A stretch of 64,000 nt of DNA from Acinetobacter gyllenbergii CIP 110306 = MTCC 11365 (GCF_000413855.1 NZ_ATGG01000025.1:1-64000), one strand, 5' to 3'; numbered from the stretch's first letter, positions 7,992 to 17,215 are shown. Numbers and translations are program-made. Notes: generated by a model from the letters alone, not told the origin.

Positions 7992-8534
7992 TTATGGCTG
8001 ATAATAAATATCGGCATCATTGCCTTCGCCACCTTCTTTACCATCCGCACCAAACGAATATAAATCAAATGCACGACCTTCACGCCCTGGGATCACATAC
8101 TGTAAATCATTTTCCCAACTGTCTTTTGGATAACCACCTTTGACATAACCACCTGGCAACCAGTTTTTCGCAGAAGCAGGTTGATTCACCAACGCATCCA
8201 AACCACCATCCTGCATCGATGGGTAACGACCATTGTCTAGCTTATACTGATCCAACGCACCCGCAACACCTTTTAAAGTAATACTGGTGGTATCAACTTT
8301 GGCCTTTTCACCACGCCCCATCACGTTTGGAACGATCAATGCAGCCAGAACACCTAAAATTACAATAACAACCATCACTTCAATGAGTGTAAATCCTGAG
8401 GCACGATTCATTCGAGCAACGCTCGAACGTGCCGCAAGATAAGAGGCTATGCTTCGAGTGCAAGGATTCAAGCTTTGTTCAACATTGTGCTTATTCATTG
8501 AGTTATTCATATTCATCTCTTTCATGTCACTCAT
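7992..8534 (-). CDS. gspG: Type II secretion major pseudopilin GspG
   Basis: GspG is the main subunit of the periplasmic pseudopilus that drives proteins through the T2SS outer-membrane channel. The prepilin peptidase site and N-methylated helix are clear (SG|FTLIEVMVVIVILGVLAALIVPN), and the C-terminal part has the calcium-loop type ending (YSFGADGKEGGEGNDADIYY). The leader before the cleavage site is unusually long (over 40 residues if the ATG at 8534 is used). An internal ATG (MNRASGFTLIE) would give a more normal short leader, but it is inside a hairpin at 8401-8432. The start overlaps the gspF stop, which implies translational coupling. Confidence 0.93.
   Translation of the reverse strand: MSDMKEMNMNNSMNKHNVEQSLNPCTRSIASYLAARSSVARMNRASGFTLIEVMVVIVILGVLAALIVPNVMGRGEKAKVDTTSITLKGVAGALDQYKLDNGRYPSMQDGGLDALVNQPASAKNWLPGGYVKGGYPKDSWENDLQYVIPGREGRAFDLYSFGADGKEGGEGNDADIYYQP
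8401..8432 (-). repeat. Strong hairpin around the internal gspG ATG
   Basis: TTCGAGC (8411-8417), loop AAC, GCTCGAA (8421-8427), with outer arms GCACG (8401-8405) and CGTGC (8428-8432). In the mRNA it encloses the codons just before and including the MNRASG methionine. Confidence 0.5.
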
Positions 8535-9739
8535 CAAATCATATTGTTCATATTAATAATTGGCAACATTACCGCAATCACAATCACCAATACAATTGCT
8601 GCCATAAAAATCAGCATCAAAGGTTCAAGTAAAGCCAGTAATGTGGAAATAAAGGTGGTCACCTCACGATCTTGCATGGTGGATGCACGATCCAACATAC
8701 GATCTAGCTCGCCTGATGCTTCACCGCTTCGAATCATTTGTACCATCATTGGGGGGAAATAACCGCAACGCTCCAACTGTGTTGCCAAATTACCACCTTC
8801 TGTTACACGCTCCATCGCCACTTCAATGGCATCACGGATTACCCAGTTATTACTGACTTCCGCCCCAATTCGCAAGGCTTCAACCAAAGGTACGCCAGAA
8901 CGGGTCAGAATCGACAAGGTGCTGGCAAAACGTGCCGCATTTATACCACGCGAAAGTTTACCAAATAGTGGCAATCTGAGTGTTAATCGGTCAAATGCAT
9001 AATGTCCTGCTGTGGTTCTTAAAAAACGGGTAAACAAGATCACCGCGATAAAAGCCAGAATGAGCATGCCCAACCAAGTATGTCGAATAAAGGCACTGGC
9101 TTTCATCAAAGCAACTGTAATCCAAGGCAAGGCTTCTTTGCTTTGTTCAAAGGTTTTGACAATTTCAGGCACGACGTAGGTCATCAGCCCCATCACAATC
9201 CCGAAAGACATCAGCATCAGTACAATCGGATAGATCATCGCGCCCTGCACTTTCTTCTGCATAGCAAAACGGTTCTCGGTGTAGTCGGACAGTTGATCTA
9301 GAATCAGATCAAGATGGCCTGAACGCTCACCCGCAGCAACAGTTGCAATATACAGTTCGGGAAATCGCCCTGACTGCTGCATACTTTTCGCCAGTGAGTG
9401 TCCTTCCAAAACCTTGGATCGTACGGCGATTAATAAGTTTTGGACATGTGATTTTTCACTTTGTTTACTCACTGCACGCAGTGCTTCTTCAAGTGGAATT
9501 CCCGCAGCGACCAAAACTGAAAGCTGACGGGTCATCAAAGCCAGATCATAGGCACTAAAGCTTTTTTTAAACCATGAACGCTGTTGTTGTTTGTCTTTTT
9601 GCTCAACCGCATCGACCGCAATCGGTGTCCATGCTTTATCACGTAACTGTTGGCGAATTTGGCGTGCGGAATCCCCTTCCAGCACACCTTTATGTTGCTT
9701 TCCAGAAGCATCAATAGCTGTAAATTGATAAGCAGGCAT
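8534..9739 (-). CDS. gspF: Type II secretion inner-membrane protein GspF
   Basis: GspF is the polytopic platform protein of the T2SS assembly complex. The 401 residues contain two GspF domains (about 70-195 and 275-395), each followed by membrane helices, with typical segments such as ALMTRQLSVLVAAGIPLEEAL and FASTLSILTRSGVPLVEAL. The N-terminal MPAYQFTAIDASGKQHKGVLE fits GspF of T2SS rather than PilC. It forms an operon with gspG. Other T2SS genes are not in the window, in line with the scattered gsp genes of Acinetobacter. Confidence 0.95.
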   Translation of the reverse strand: MPAYQFTAIDASGKQHKGVLEGDSARQIRQQLRDKAWTPIAVDAVEQKDKQQQRSWFKKSFSAYDLALMTRQLSVLVAAGIPLEEALRAVSKQSEKSHVQNLLIAVRSKVLEGHSLAKSMQQSGRFPELYIATVAAGERSGHLDLILDQLSDYTENRFAMQKKVQGAMIYPIVLMLMSFGIVMGLMTYVVPEIVKTFEQSKEALPWITVALMKASAFIRHTWLGMLILAFIAVILFTRFLRTTAGHYAFDRLTLRLPLFGKLSRGINAARFASTLSILTRSGVPLVEALRIGAEVSNNWVIRDAIEVAMERVTEGGNLATQLERCGYFPPMMVQMIRSGEASGELDRMLDRASTMQDREVTTFISTLLALLEPLMLIFMAAIVLVIVIAVMLPIINMNNMI

Positions 9740-9823
9740 GGTTCTGTTCTAATTGTCCCAAAATAGTAGTCGTTAAGTTGCATCCGTGTATGGGATGAGG
9801 AACCTTGTTCCGCAAGAAATTCA

Positions 9824-9853
9824 TCGACATATTGCACAGCACTTTAGCATAAT
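9824..9853 (+). promoter_or_regulatory. Sigma70-type promoter candidate for priA
   Basis: TCGACA (9824-9829), an 18-base spacer and CATAAT (9848-9853). Transcription would start near 9860, which would exclude the ATG at 9857 and favour a later priA start. Confidence 0.4.
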
Positions 9854-9898
9854 TATATGACATACAGTCATGCCATTTTACACATGAATGAAGCCGAT

Positions 9899-12124
9899 AT
9901 GCCTAGCCAAAATTCTAACGCTATTCTCTACCGTATTCGAGTCGCGATACCCGTCTATGTGTATGACACCTTTGACTACACGGTCAGTGCTGAGCAATAT
10001 GCGCAGGCGCAAATCGGTGCACGCGTTGCGATTTCTTTTGGGCGGCAAAACCTCGTAGGAATCATTACTGAAAAAGTAGATCCTAACGAAGCATTTACAG
10101 GCCAATTCAAACTTAAAGCGATTACTGAACTGCTCGATGAAGAAGCCATTCTAGATCAACAAGTTTTAACTTTGTTGACATGGTCTGCACAATATTACCA
10201 ATTCCCGATTGGTGAGGTGATGCAAAGTGCCTTGCCCACCTTATTAAGACAAGGGCGTGCCTTGGATATCCTGTTTCATCTATGGAAAATCACTCCGCAT
10301 GATGACCCCAATGCCTTATTAAAACGTTCACAAAAACAATATGATGCTTATCAGGTTTTAAAGCTTCATCCACACGGTGCTACAGAGAATGTGCTCAATC
10401 TCAGTGGTGTAGAAACCTCAACTTTAAAGGCATTAGAAAAAAAGGGCTTGGTTGAATGCTGTTTAGAACCGCATGATTTCACCCCAACGCCTGTGCAACT
10501 GGCACAAGTCCCTTTGACACCCAACGAAGATCAAAAGAAAGCAATTCAACAGATCCTCAAAGCACAGCATCACTATCAGGCATTTTTACTCGATGGTTTG
10601 ACCGGTAGTGGCAAAACTGAAGTTTATTTGCAAGTCATGCATGAGGTGTTAAAACAAGGCAAACAAGTATTGGTACTGGTGCCTGAAATTGGTCTAACCC
10701 CGCAAACGGTTGCTCGTTTTAAGTCACGTTTTCATTGTGATGTGGCCTTACTGCACTCAGGCTTAAATGACTCAAAACGTTTACAGGCATGGCAGCATGC
10801 ACAAACGGGCAAAGCATCGATTATTATTGGTACACGCTCAGCAATCTATACCCCACTGCCGCATCTAGGCTTAATCATTCTAGATGAGGAACATGATCTC
10901 TCCTTTAAGCAGCAAGAAGGTTTTCGCTACCATACCCGCGATGTGGCCTTATATCGTGGACATTTGCAGAATTGCCCTGTCATTCTCGGCTCCGCCACCC
11001 CAAGTATTGACAGTTATCACTTGGTGGAATCGGGCAAATTACATCTGCTTGAGTTGAATCAGCGTGCAGGCATCGCTGTACTGCCGAAAATGTATGTGGT
11101 GGATTTAAAAGTCGCAAAAAAGAAGCATGGTCTCAGCCAAACACTCATCGAACAGATCAAACATACTTTAGAACGTAAAGAACAGGTGCTGATCTTTTTA
11201 AATCGACGCGGTTATGCGCCGATCCTGATGTGTGAAAGTTGTGGTTGGCAAGCCAACTGCCCACATTGCGATGCACATTTTACTTTGCATTCACAGCCCT
11301 ACCATTATTTGCATTGTCATCATTGCGGCACCATCAATCGCCTGCCTGATCATTGTCCTGCCTGTCAGAAACAAAGCTTAAAAACCCTTGGAGCAGGAAC
11401 AGCAAAACTTGAAGAACATTTACAAGAACTGTTCCCACATAATGAAGTGATTCGGGTCGATCGTGACAGTACCAGCCGAGTCGGTAGCTGGCAAAAGATC
11501 TATGATCGCATTCAGCAAAATAAGCCGAGCATTTTGTTGGGTACCCAAATGCTGGCCAAAGGTCATCATTTCCCGCATGTGACCCTCGTCGCGATTTTAG
11601 ATATTGATGCTGGCTTACTCAGTGTTGACCCACGTGCGCCTGAGCGAACCGCACAGCTGATTGTGCAGGTCGCTGGCCGTGCTGGTCGTGGTGAGCATAA
11701 AGGCAGTGTTTATTTACAAAGTCTGCGCCCGGATCACCCGATGCTGACTACCCTAATTGAGCATGACTACCGCACTGTTGCCAAACAAATGCTGGCTGAT
11801 CGCAAAATCGCACTCCTTCCACCCTATCGCTATGCGGTATTGGTTCGGGTTGAATCTAAAGATCGCGACTATAGCCAACAATTCTTAGCTGATATTGCCC
11901 AACAGCTGAGAGCAATGGCGGGCGATACCGTGGATATATGGGGTCCCATTCCTGCACCGATGGAACGTAAAGCAGGACGTTATCGTGCGCATATGGTGAT
12001 TTTGTCGCCTGATCGCGCCAAACTGCATTTTTATTTACGTCAATGGTGGCAACAAGTGGTACATTTACCACGTCAGCATCTACTCAGACTTTCGATTGAT
12101 GTTGATCCACAAGAGTTTAGTTAA
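9899..12124 (+). CDS. priA: Primosomal protein N' (replication restart helicase PriA)
   Basis: PriA is a 3'-5' DNA helicase that recognises stalled forks and reloads the replisome. Visible parts: an N-terminal DNA-binding domain (RIRVAIPVYVYDTFDYT), Walker A GLTGSGKTEVYL near residue 233, a DEEH box near 327, a cluster of zinc-binding cysteines (CESCGW, CPHCD, CHHCG, CPAC) near 440-490, and the helicase C motif VAGRAGRG. The frame is open from an ATG at 9857, and ATGs also occur at 9884 and 9899. I use 9899 because it leaves the family's usual short lead-in and lies downstream of the candidate promoter, but the start is uncertain. Confidence 0.95.
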   Translation: MPSQNSNAILYRIRVAIPVYVYDTFDYTVSAEQYAQAQIGARVAISFGRQNLVGIITEKVDPNEAFTGQFKLKAITELLDEEAILDQQVLTLLTWSAQYYQFPIGEVMQSALPTLLRQGRALDILFHLWKITPHDDPNALLKRSQKQYDAYQVLKLHPHGATENVLNLSGVETSTLKALEKKGLVECCLEPHDFTPTPVQLAQVPLTPNEDQKKAIQQILKAQHHYQAFLLDGLTGSGKTEVYLQVMHEVLKQGKQVLVLVPEIGLTPQTVARFKSRFHCDVALLHSGLNDSKRLQAWQHAQTGKASIIIGTRSAIYTPLPHLGLIILDEEHDLSFKQQEGFRYHTRDVALYRGHLQNCPVILGSATPSIDSYHLVESGKLHLLELNQRAGIAVLPKMYVVDLKVAKKKHGLSQTLIEQIKHTLERKEQVLIFLNRRGYAPILMCESCGWQANCPHCDAHFTLHSQPYHYLHCHHCGTINRLPDHCPACQKQSLKTLGAGTAKLEEHLQELFPHNEVIRVDRDSTSRVGSWQKIYDRIQQNKPSILLGTQMLAKGHHFPHVTLVAILDIDAGLLSVDPRAPERTAQLIVQVAGRAGRGEHKGSVYLQSLRPDHPMLTTLIEHDYRTVAKQMLADRKIALLPPYRYAVLVRVESKDRDYSQQFLADIAQQLRAMAGDTVDIWGPIPAPMERKAGRYRAHMVILSPDRAKLHFYLRQWWQQVVHLPRQHLLRLSIDVDPQEFS

Positions 12125-12246
12125 AAGCTAAGCGTACACTGATTCAAATGACCAGTAGCATTTCAGAATATCATCTTTGCAGATCATATTTTTATAGGTG
12201 CCTCATTTGAGTTAGTCTAGACAGAATAGAAAAATTGAGGCATTCA

Positions 12247-14067
12247 ATGTCTTTACTGCTCCCGATTATTTTTTTACTGGCTGCGGCTTTAATTTTTGTT
12301 CCTTTGACAAAACGCTATGCCTCCACCACTGTTTTGGGTTATCTCATTACAGGGCTTTTACTTGGTTCCAGTGTTTCTGGTTTGATTGAAGACCCGCACC
12401 TGATCCAGCAATTACTGCATGTTGGTATGATTGCGGTGATGTTCTTTATTGGGTTTGCTTTTCGCCCTCTACAACTCTGGGCAGAGCGCAGAGGCATCTT
12501 AAAAAATAGTGGTTTACAATATCTGGTCACCACTATCTTGCTGGTTGGAGCATGCTTCATCCTGTTTCATCAGCTGCTGATTAGTCTGATACTTGGATCT
12601 GCTTTAGCGCTCTCTGCGGTCATTCTCCCACAACAACTACTCCAACAAAAACAACAGCTCAATTATAAATTAGGTCAAGTAAGCCTGGCGACTTTACAGT
12701 TCCAAGCGTTTATTGCCGTCATTCTGATTGCACTTTTTCCTTTATTGGAAGACACGGCCTCAACCCGTCATGGGATTGCTTATTTTGCTGCGATCATTGC
12801 CACTATTTCAGGCTTGTTCCTCGCCAGCCGTTATTTGGTTCGACCTGCATTCCGTTTTTTAGCACATAAAAATAGTATTCATCTCATTCCTGCGCTCAGC
12901 TTATTGGTACTGCTTGCTGTGATCCTGATCATGGATATTCTCAATATTCATGTCTTGATTGCTGCATTTTTAGCAGGCTTGCTACTCGCAGAAACCGAAT
13001 TTAAAACTGAAGTTGAACGTATTCTCGACCCTTTTAAAGATGCAGCAACAGGCTTATTTTTTCTGGCGATTGGCTTGGGCCTTTCATTGGCGCCTTTAAC
13101 TCAAACACCACTGCTGATTCTGGCTTCAATCTTTACTTTGGTCTTGATCAAAGCCGCTGTGATTGGCGCGATCAGCTATTACCAACAACGCCATGCCAAA
13201 CTCAGTACTCGCTTTGCAATCACCTTGGCACAAAGTGGTGAATTTAGTTTTATTCTACTCAAGCTGGCAGAAAGCGAAAATTTACTCGGCAAAGACTTAT
13301 TAGAACCAGCCTTTCTCATTATATTCGGGTCGATGCTTTTCACTCCGCTCCTATACGAATTATTTGATCGAAAAATTTTGCCCATGCTACAAAAGAGTAA
13401 AATCGCGGTGGTTGATGCCGATGTTCCACAACATCCAATTCTCATCATTGGATTTGGTCGTTTTGGACAAGTCATCGCACGCGCTTTACATGCACAGGGT
13501 AAACACTTTAATGTGATCGATAGCAACCAACCTGATGCTGATTTTATTGAACAATACGGGCATCGTTTTATTGATGCCGATGTGACTCAAGTCGAAAACC
13601 TACGTGCTGCAGGAATCGAATATTGTAAATTACTGATCGTTGCGATTGATGATGTTGAAGACAGTATGAATCTGGCGCGGCACCTGCGTTTAAACTACCC
13701 AGATTTAACGCTTTTAGTCCGTGCTCGTGACCGTCACCATGCCCATTTACTGCATGGCTTAGGCATCTCACAGATTTGGCGTGAAACTTATGCTTCATCG
13801 TTAAATATGGCGCAGCAGGCCTTGATTGAAACGGGTCTTTCCAGCGATGAAGCAGAAATGCAGATGACGCAATTCAAACAGGAAGATCAACGACTGCTGA
13901 TACAGCAACACTGGACACACGATCAACAAGACATGATTGAAAGCTATCCAAATGCTATAGCCGAACTAGAGTATTTATTTGCACATACAAAAACTTTGCA
14001 TATAGATCGTGTGAGCAATGATCAAAACACACAAAGTGATGCAAATTCACCCAATGAAGCATCTTGA
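12247..14067 (+). CDS. Kef-type potassium:proton antiporter (CPA2) with RCK domain
   Basis: This inner-membrane monovalent cation:proton antiporter has about 606 residues. Some 12 membrane segments span residues 1-380, followed by a cytoplasmic TrkA-N/RCK nucleotide-binding domain with the Rossmann motif IIGFGRFGQ near residue 400 and VIDSNQPDADFI. It resembles KefB/KefC, which give glutathione-gated K+ efflux during electrophile stress, but no KefF/KefG quinone reductase gene is beside it, so the gating is unproven. I use ATG 12247 with GAGG about 8 bases upstream; an in-frame TTG at 12235 is rejected. A perfect 8-bp inverted repeat at 14135-14154 follows. Confidence 0.9.
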   Translation: MSLLLPIIFLLAAALIFVPLTKRYASTTVLGYLITGLLLGSSVSGLIEDPHLIQQLLHVGMIAVMFFIGFAFRPLQLWAERRGILKNSGLQYLVTTILLVGACFILFHQLLISLILGSALALSAVILPQQLLQQKQQLNYKLGQVSLATLQFQAFIAVILIALFPLLEDTASTRHGIAYFAAIIATISGLFLASRYLVRPAFRFLAHKNSIHLIPALSLLVLLAVILIMDILNIHVLIAAFLAGLLLAETEFKTEVERILDPFKDAATGLFFLAIGLGLSLAPLTQTPLLILASIFTLVLIKAAVIGAISYYQQRHAKLSTRFAITLAQSGEFSFILLKLAESENLLGKDLLEPAFLIIFGSMLFTPLLYELFDRKILPMLQKSKIAVVDADVPQHPILIIGFGRFGQVIARALHAQGKHFNVIDSNQPDADFIEQYGHRFIDADVTQVENLRAAGIEYCKLLIVAIDDVEDSMNLARHLRLNYPDLTLLVRARDRHHAHLLHGLGISQIWRETYASSLNMAQQALIETGLSSDEAEMQMTQFKQEDQRLLIQQHWTHDQQDMIESYPNAIAELEYLFAHTKTLHIDRVSNDQNTQSDANSPNEAS

Positions 14068-14134
14068 GTTTTAGCAAACTGACACCATTATTGACTGCAT
14101 ACATGCACCTTTTTATAAAGCCCGAAGTGCTTTT

Positions 14135-14169
14135 CAAAGCAAGCTATTGCTTTGTTTCCCCCTAGAGGG
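14135..14169 (+). promoter_or_regulatory. Two consecutive hairpins in the hslO leader
   Basis: CAAAGCAA/TTGCTTTG (14135-14142, 14147-14154, loop GCTA) is followed by CCCC/GGGG around CTAGA, ending just before the hslO Shine-Dalgarno GGAG. The first may end the kef transcript. TTTCCCC in between could also pair with GGAGAAA at the ribosome site. Confidence 0.4.
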
Positions 14170-14184
14170 GTACTGGAGAAAAAT

Positions 14185-15060
14185 ATGTCTGATTTACGCC
14201 AACGCTTTTTTATCGAAGACTGTCCTGTTCGCGGTGAAGTGGTTCATTTGGAAGAAGCGCTTCAAACCATTTTGGCGCAACGTGAATATATGCCTGCGGT
14301 ACAAAGCCTCTTGGGTGAAATGCTCAGTGCAACGGCCTTACTTGCCAGCACACTCAAGATTCATGGCCGTATTAGCTTACAGATTCAAGCGACAGGTACC
14401 TTCAAATGGGCCATGGCCGAATGCAACCATTTAGGTGAAGTTCGTGCCTTGGCTGATTACGAAGAAGATCCTCGCTTTGTCGAAGGTACAGACAGCCGTA
14501 CTGTGCTTGCTGCGCTTAGCAATCCAGTATTGTTCATCAATATTGAGCCTGAACACGGCGAACGTTATCAGGGGATCGTACCGCTTGATCAACCAACCTT
14601 GGCAGGTTGCTTGACCCAATACTACGATTTATCGGCACAGATTCCGACACATATCGTTCTGGCAACCAATCAGCAACGTTCAGGTGGTTTATTGATTCAG
14701 CTCCTTCCTCGTAACGATGAAGAAGAGCAAAAAATGGTAGACGAAGATCTATGGCCTCGTTTGACCATGTTGACTGAAACCTTAAAACCAGAAGAACTGA
14801 CAGATCTTTCAGCCAATGAAATTCTTTATCGTTTGTATAACGAGGAAGAAGTGCGTTTACCTGAAGTTGAACAATTAAAGTTTGGCTGTACCTGCTCTAA
14901 AGAACGCTGTGCCAATGCCTTGATTCAAATCGGTGTGACTGCAGTTCATGAAACACTGGAAGCTCAAAACCCAATCCAGATGGATTGTCAGTTCTGTAAT
15001 ACCCGTTATGAATTTACCGCAGAAGAAGCCTTAGGTTTGTTCGGTGAACATTTAAGTTAA
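14185..15060 (+). CDS. hslO: Redox-regulated chaperone Hsp33
   Basis: Hsp33 is a cytoplasmic holdase chaperone switched on by oxidative unfolding when its zinc site is oxidised. The 291-residue protein ends with the expected C-terminal cysteine set CTC...C...CQFC (from about residue 234), and the N-terminal domain motif VQSLLGEMLSATALLASTLK is typical. The start MSDLRQRF at 14185 is preceded by GGAGAA; the frame is open from 14152 but that part is not conserved. A terminator follows at 15079-15108. The leader contains two hairpins that might influence expression. Confidence 0.96.
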   Translation: MSDLRQRFFIEDCPVRGEVVHLEEALQTILAQREYMPAVQSLLGEMLSATALLASTLKIHGRISLQIQATGTFKWAMAECNHLGEVRALADYEEDPRFVEGTDSRTVLAALSNPVLFINIEPEHGERYQGIVPLDQPTLAGCLTQYYDLSAQIPTHIVLATNQQRSGGLLIQLLPRNDEEEQKMVDEDLWPRLTMLTETLKPEELTDLSANEILYRLYNEEEVRLPEVEQLKFGCTCSKERCANALIQIGVTAVHETLEAQNPIQMDCQFCNTRYEFTAEEALGLFGEHLS

Positions 15061-15078
15061 TTGACCAAATGTTAAAAA

Positions 15079-15108
15079 ATAAAAAAAGACGGGCTTCCGT
15101 CTTTTTTT
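15079..15108 (+). terminator. Terminator after hslO
   Basis: AAAAAAGACGG, loop GCTT, CCGTCTTTTTT: a strong GC stem with flanking A and T runs. Confidence 0.85.
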
Positions 15109-15179
15109 ATTTTGTATTAAGGTCTATGCGATAAAACAATGCTCAAATCTCCCAATAACATAGACTCTAACTTTGCCTT

Positions 15180-15791
15180 ATGAATTACTTCGAATATTTA
15201 CTGTTTATCATCAGTGTGGTTGTGCTGATTGCGACCCCTGGTCCTGTGATGATTTTAGTTGCCAGTGCTGGTCTTAAGGGTGGCTATAAAAAGGCACTAG
15301 AGACGATTTTTGGAACCAACTTCGCCTCTTTAATCCTGATTTTTATTTCCGTACTCATTCTCAAAGGTTTTCTTACTATTGATGAGAATTACCTCAAAGC
15401 CATTCGGGTATTGGGCTGCCTGTATATCGCCTATCTGGGTTATAGCATCATTAAAGAAGTGCTTCAGGCACCACATCCAACTGCCATTCAAACCGTATCT
15501 GCACAAAGCGGTGGCTTTAAAAAAGGCTTTCTGGTGGGAATTTCCAATCCGAAAGATATTATCTTCTTTTCGGCATTTTTCCCGCAGTTTATTCACATCT
15601 CACCGAACATCAATTTCAGTTTAAGCCTACTGACAGTGACTTGGATTATTTTGGACTTCCTCACCCTGTCTTTGGTCTATCTGTTCTTCCGCAGCCTTTC
15701 TCAAAGTAGTATTTATCCTAAGATTCTAGGCCTGTGTGGTGTCCTGCTGGTATTGATTGCATTCTATGGTCTGGTTGATACTTTTCTCTAG
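15180..15791 (+). CDS. LysE/RhtB-family translocator
   Basis: This is an inner-membrane exporter of 203 residues with about six membrane helices. The family N-terminal signature is present (ATPGPVMILVASAGLKGGYKKAL), as is the GISNPKDIIFFSAFFPQFI motif in the middle. LysE/RhtB proteins export amino acids or related metabolites; the substrate cannot be told from sequence. The upstream AT-rich gap holds no strong ribosome site. It is monocistronic between hslO and cbpA. Confidence 0.9.
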   Translation: MNYFEYLLFIISVVVLIATPGPVMILVASAGLKGGYKKALETIFGTNFASLILIFISVLILKGFLTIDENYLKAIRVLGCLYIAYLGYSIIKEVLQAPHPTAIQTVSAQSGGFKKGFLVGISNPKDIIFFSAFFPQFIHISPNINFSLSLLTVTWIILDFLTLSLVYLFFRSLSQSSIYPKILGLCGVLLVLIAFYGLVDTFL

Positions 15792-15833
15792 TCAATCACC
15801 GCAATACCCGTCTAAATTCTTTATCCACTATGC

Positions 15834-15862
15834 TTGAAGCGCAGCGGAACAAGTCTTATACA
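15834..15862 (+). promoter_or_regulatory. Promoter candidate for cbpA
   Basis: TTGAAG (15834-15839), a 17-base spacer and TATACA (15857-15862). A perfect inverted repeat CGAATCCA/TGGATTCG follows at 15865-15891 and would lie in the 5' leader. Confidence 0.5.
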
Positions 15863-15864
15863 AT

Positions 15865-15891
15865 CGAATCCATTGAAATCTCTTGGATTCG
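15865..15891. repeat. 8-bp inverted repeat in cbpA leader
   Basis: CGAATCCA (15865-15872) and TGGATTCG (15884-15891) with an 11-base loop, directly after the promoter candidate. It is a possible operator or leader hairpin and not a CIRCE element. Confidence 0.35.
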
Positions 15892-15932
15892 TTTCATAAT
15901 GAAAGAAACACATTATTATCTTTATTAAAATC

Positions 15933-16877
15933 ATGGCAAAAAATTATTATGAAGAGCTCGGTGTTTCAAGAGACGCCACAGCAGATGAAATCAAAAAAGC
16001 CTATCGGAAACTGGCACGTAAATACCATCCTGACATTAGCAAAGAAACTGATGCTGAAGCTAAAATGCAGGCGATTAACGTCGCCTACGACACTTTGAGT
16101 GACAGTACTAAAAAAGCAGAATATGACCAAATGCTGGATCATCCTCAGGGCTTTTCTAATGCGGGCCAAGGCCAGCATAGTGGTTTTGACGGTTCACAAT
16201 TCTATCGTCAAAGCTCAGGTGATGGCGCTGACTTTAGTGGCTTTGAAGACTTATTTGGTCGCTTTGGCTCAGGCTTTGGTGGCGGGCAACAGCGCTCTCA
16301 ACGCCAGCAACGCAGTTATCGTGGTGAAGATCAGCACGCCAGTATTCAGGTCGATGTAGACATTGCCTACCATGGCGCAACTCAACAGATCACCTTGCAA
16401 ATCCCAACCTACAATGTGTATGGTGAACCTGAAGTGCAACGGAAAACCCTAGAGGTTAAGATTCCAAAAGGCATGAAGGAAGGTCAGCAAATCCGCCTCA
16501 ATGGTCAAGGCCAAACGGGGATCAATGGCGGTGAAAACGGTGATCTTTATATTGAAATCCAATACAAAGACACGGATCGAATTCGTGTTGAAGGTGCTGA
16601 TGTCTATCAGACTATTGATGTTAGCCCTTGGGAAGCTGGTTTGGGCCAAAGCATCGAACTAAGCACTCCTGCTGGGCAGCTCAAAGTGAACTTACCGAAA
16701 AATGCTAAGAATGGGCAACAGTTACGCTTAAAAGACAAAGGCATTCCCAACAAAACTGCTGGGCAGTTATACCTGATTATTAATATTGTTTTACCGCCAG
16801 CGCACAGTGAGCAAGAGCAACAGGCCTACCAACAATTTGCCGATGCCTTTGCTGCATTCAAACCCCGTGCCTCATAA
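15933..16877 (+). CDS. cbpA: DnaJ-class co-chaperone CbpA
   Basis: The 314-residue DnaJ homologue has an N-terminal J domain (residues 1-67, HPD at 32-34), a Gly/Phe/Gln-rich linker (about 75-130), and the two-part C-terminal substrate domain, without the zinc-finger of DnaJ. This is the CbpA layout. In E. coli CbpA works with DnaK under stress and also binds curved DNA. The CbpM modulator gene follows after 11 bases, confirming the assignment. A sigma70-like promoter and an inverted repeat stand upstream. Confidence 0.95.
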   Translation: MAKNYYEELGVSRDATADEIKKAYRKLARKYHPDISKETDAEAKMQAINVAYDTLSDSTKKAEYDQMLDHPQGFSNAGQGQHSGFDGSQFYRQSSGDGADFSGFEDLFGRFGSGFGGGQQRSQRQQRSYRGEDQHASIQVDVDIAYHGATQQITLQIPTYNVYGEPEVQRKTLEVKIPKGMKEGQQIRLNGQGQTGINGGENGDLYIEIQYKDTDRIRVEGADVYQTIDVSPWEAGLGQSIELSTPAGQLKVNLPKNAKNGQQLRLKDKGIPNKTAGQLYLIINIVLPPAHSEQEQQAYQQFADAFAAFKPRAS

Positions 16878-16888
16878 GGAGTAAGATC

Positions 16889-17215
16889 ATGACAACCATT
16901 CAATACAAAGAAATTCAATATGACGGTCATAGCCAAGTTGAAATCATTGATGAACAATTGGCACTTGATCTTGAGCACTTCGCCGAAGCATGTGGTCAAA
17001 GTACCGATTGGGTACTCAAGCTGATTGATTATGATATTTTGCAAATCTCTGTTGAACCACAAAGCTATCAGTTTATTGGTGAAGATGTCAGCCGAGCCAG
17101 ACGGGCCTATCGTCTGCAACGCGACTTTGATGCCAGCCTGTCTGCCGTCGCAGTGATGTTGGATTTAATCGATGAAGTGCAACAGCTGCGTAAACAGCTC
17201 AAACATTTTCATTAA
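16889..17215 (+). CDS. cbpM: Chaperone modulator CbpM
   Basis: This small cytoplasmic protein of 108 residues belongs to the MerR-like CbpM family and binds the J domain of CbpA to restrain its action on DnaK. The typical helix-rich arrangement is seen: an LDLEHFAEACGQSTDWVLKLIDYDIL segment and a C-terminal coiled region (VMLDLIDEVQQLRKQLK). GGAG stands before the ATG. The tight spacing to cbpA implies an operon. Confidence 0.93.
   Translation: MTTIQYKEIQYDGHSQVEIIDEQLALDLEHFAEACGQSTDWVLKLIDYDILQISVEPQSYQFIGEDVSRARRAYRLQRDFDASLSAVAVMLDLIDEVQQLRKQLKHFH

Noticed and set aside
7838..8143. Plus-strand open frame of about 100 codons
   Set aside because: It runs through the gspG hairpin and the antisense of gspG, with low-complexity AT-rich codons and no family resemblance.
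12235..12246. TTG start for the Kef-type antiporter
   Set aside because: The TTG overlaps the Shine-Dalgarno GAGG that serves the ATG at 12247.
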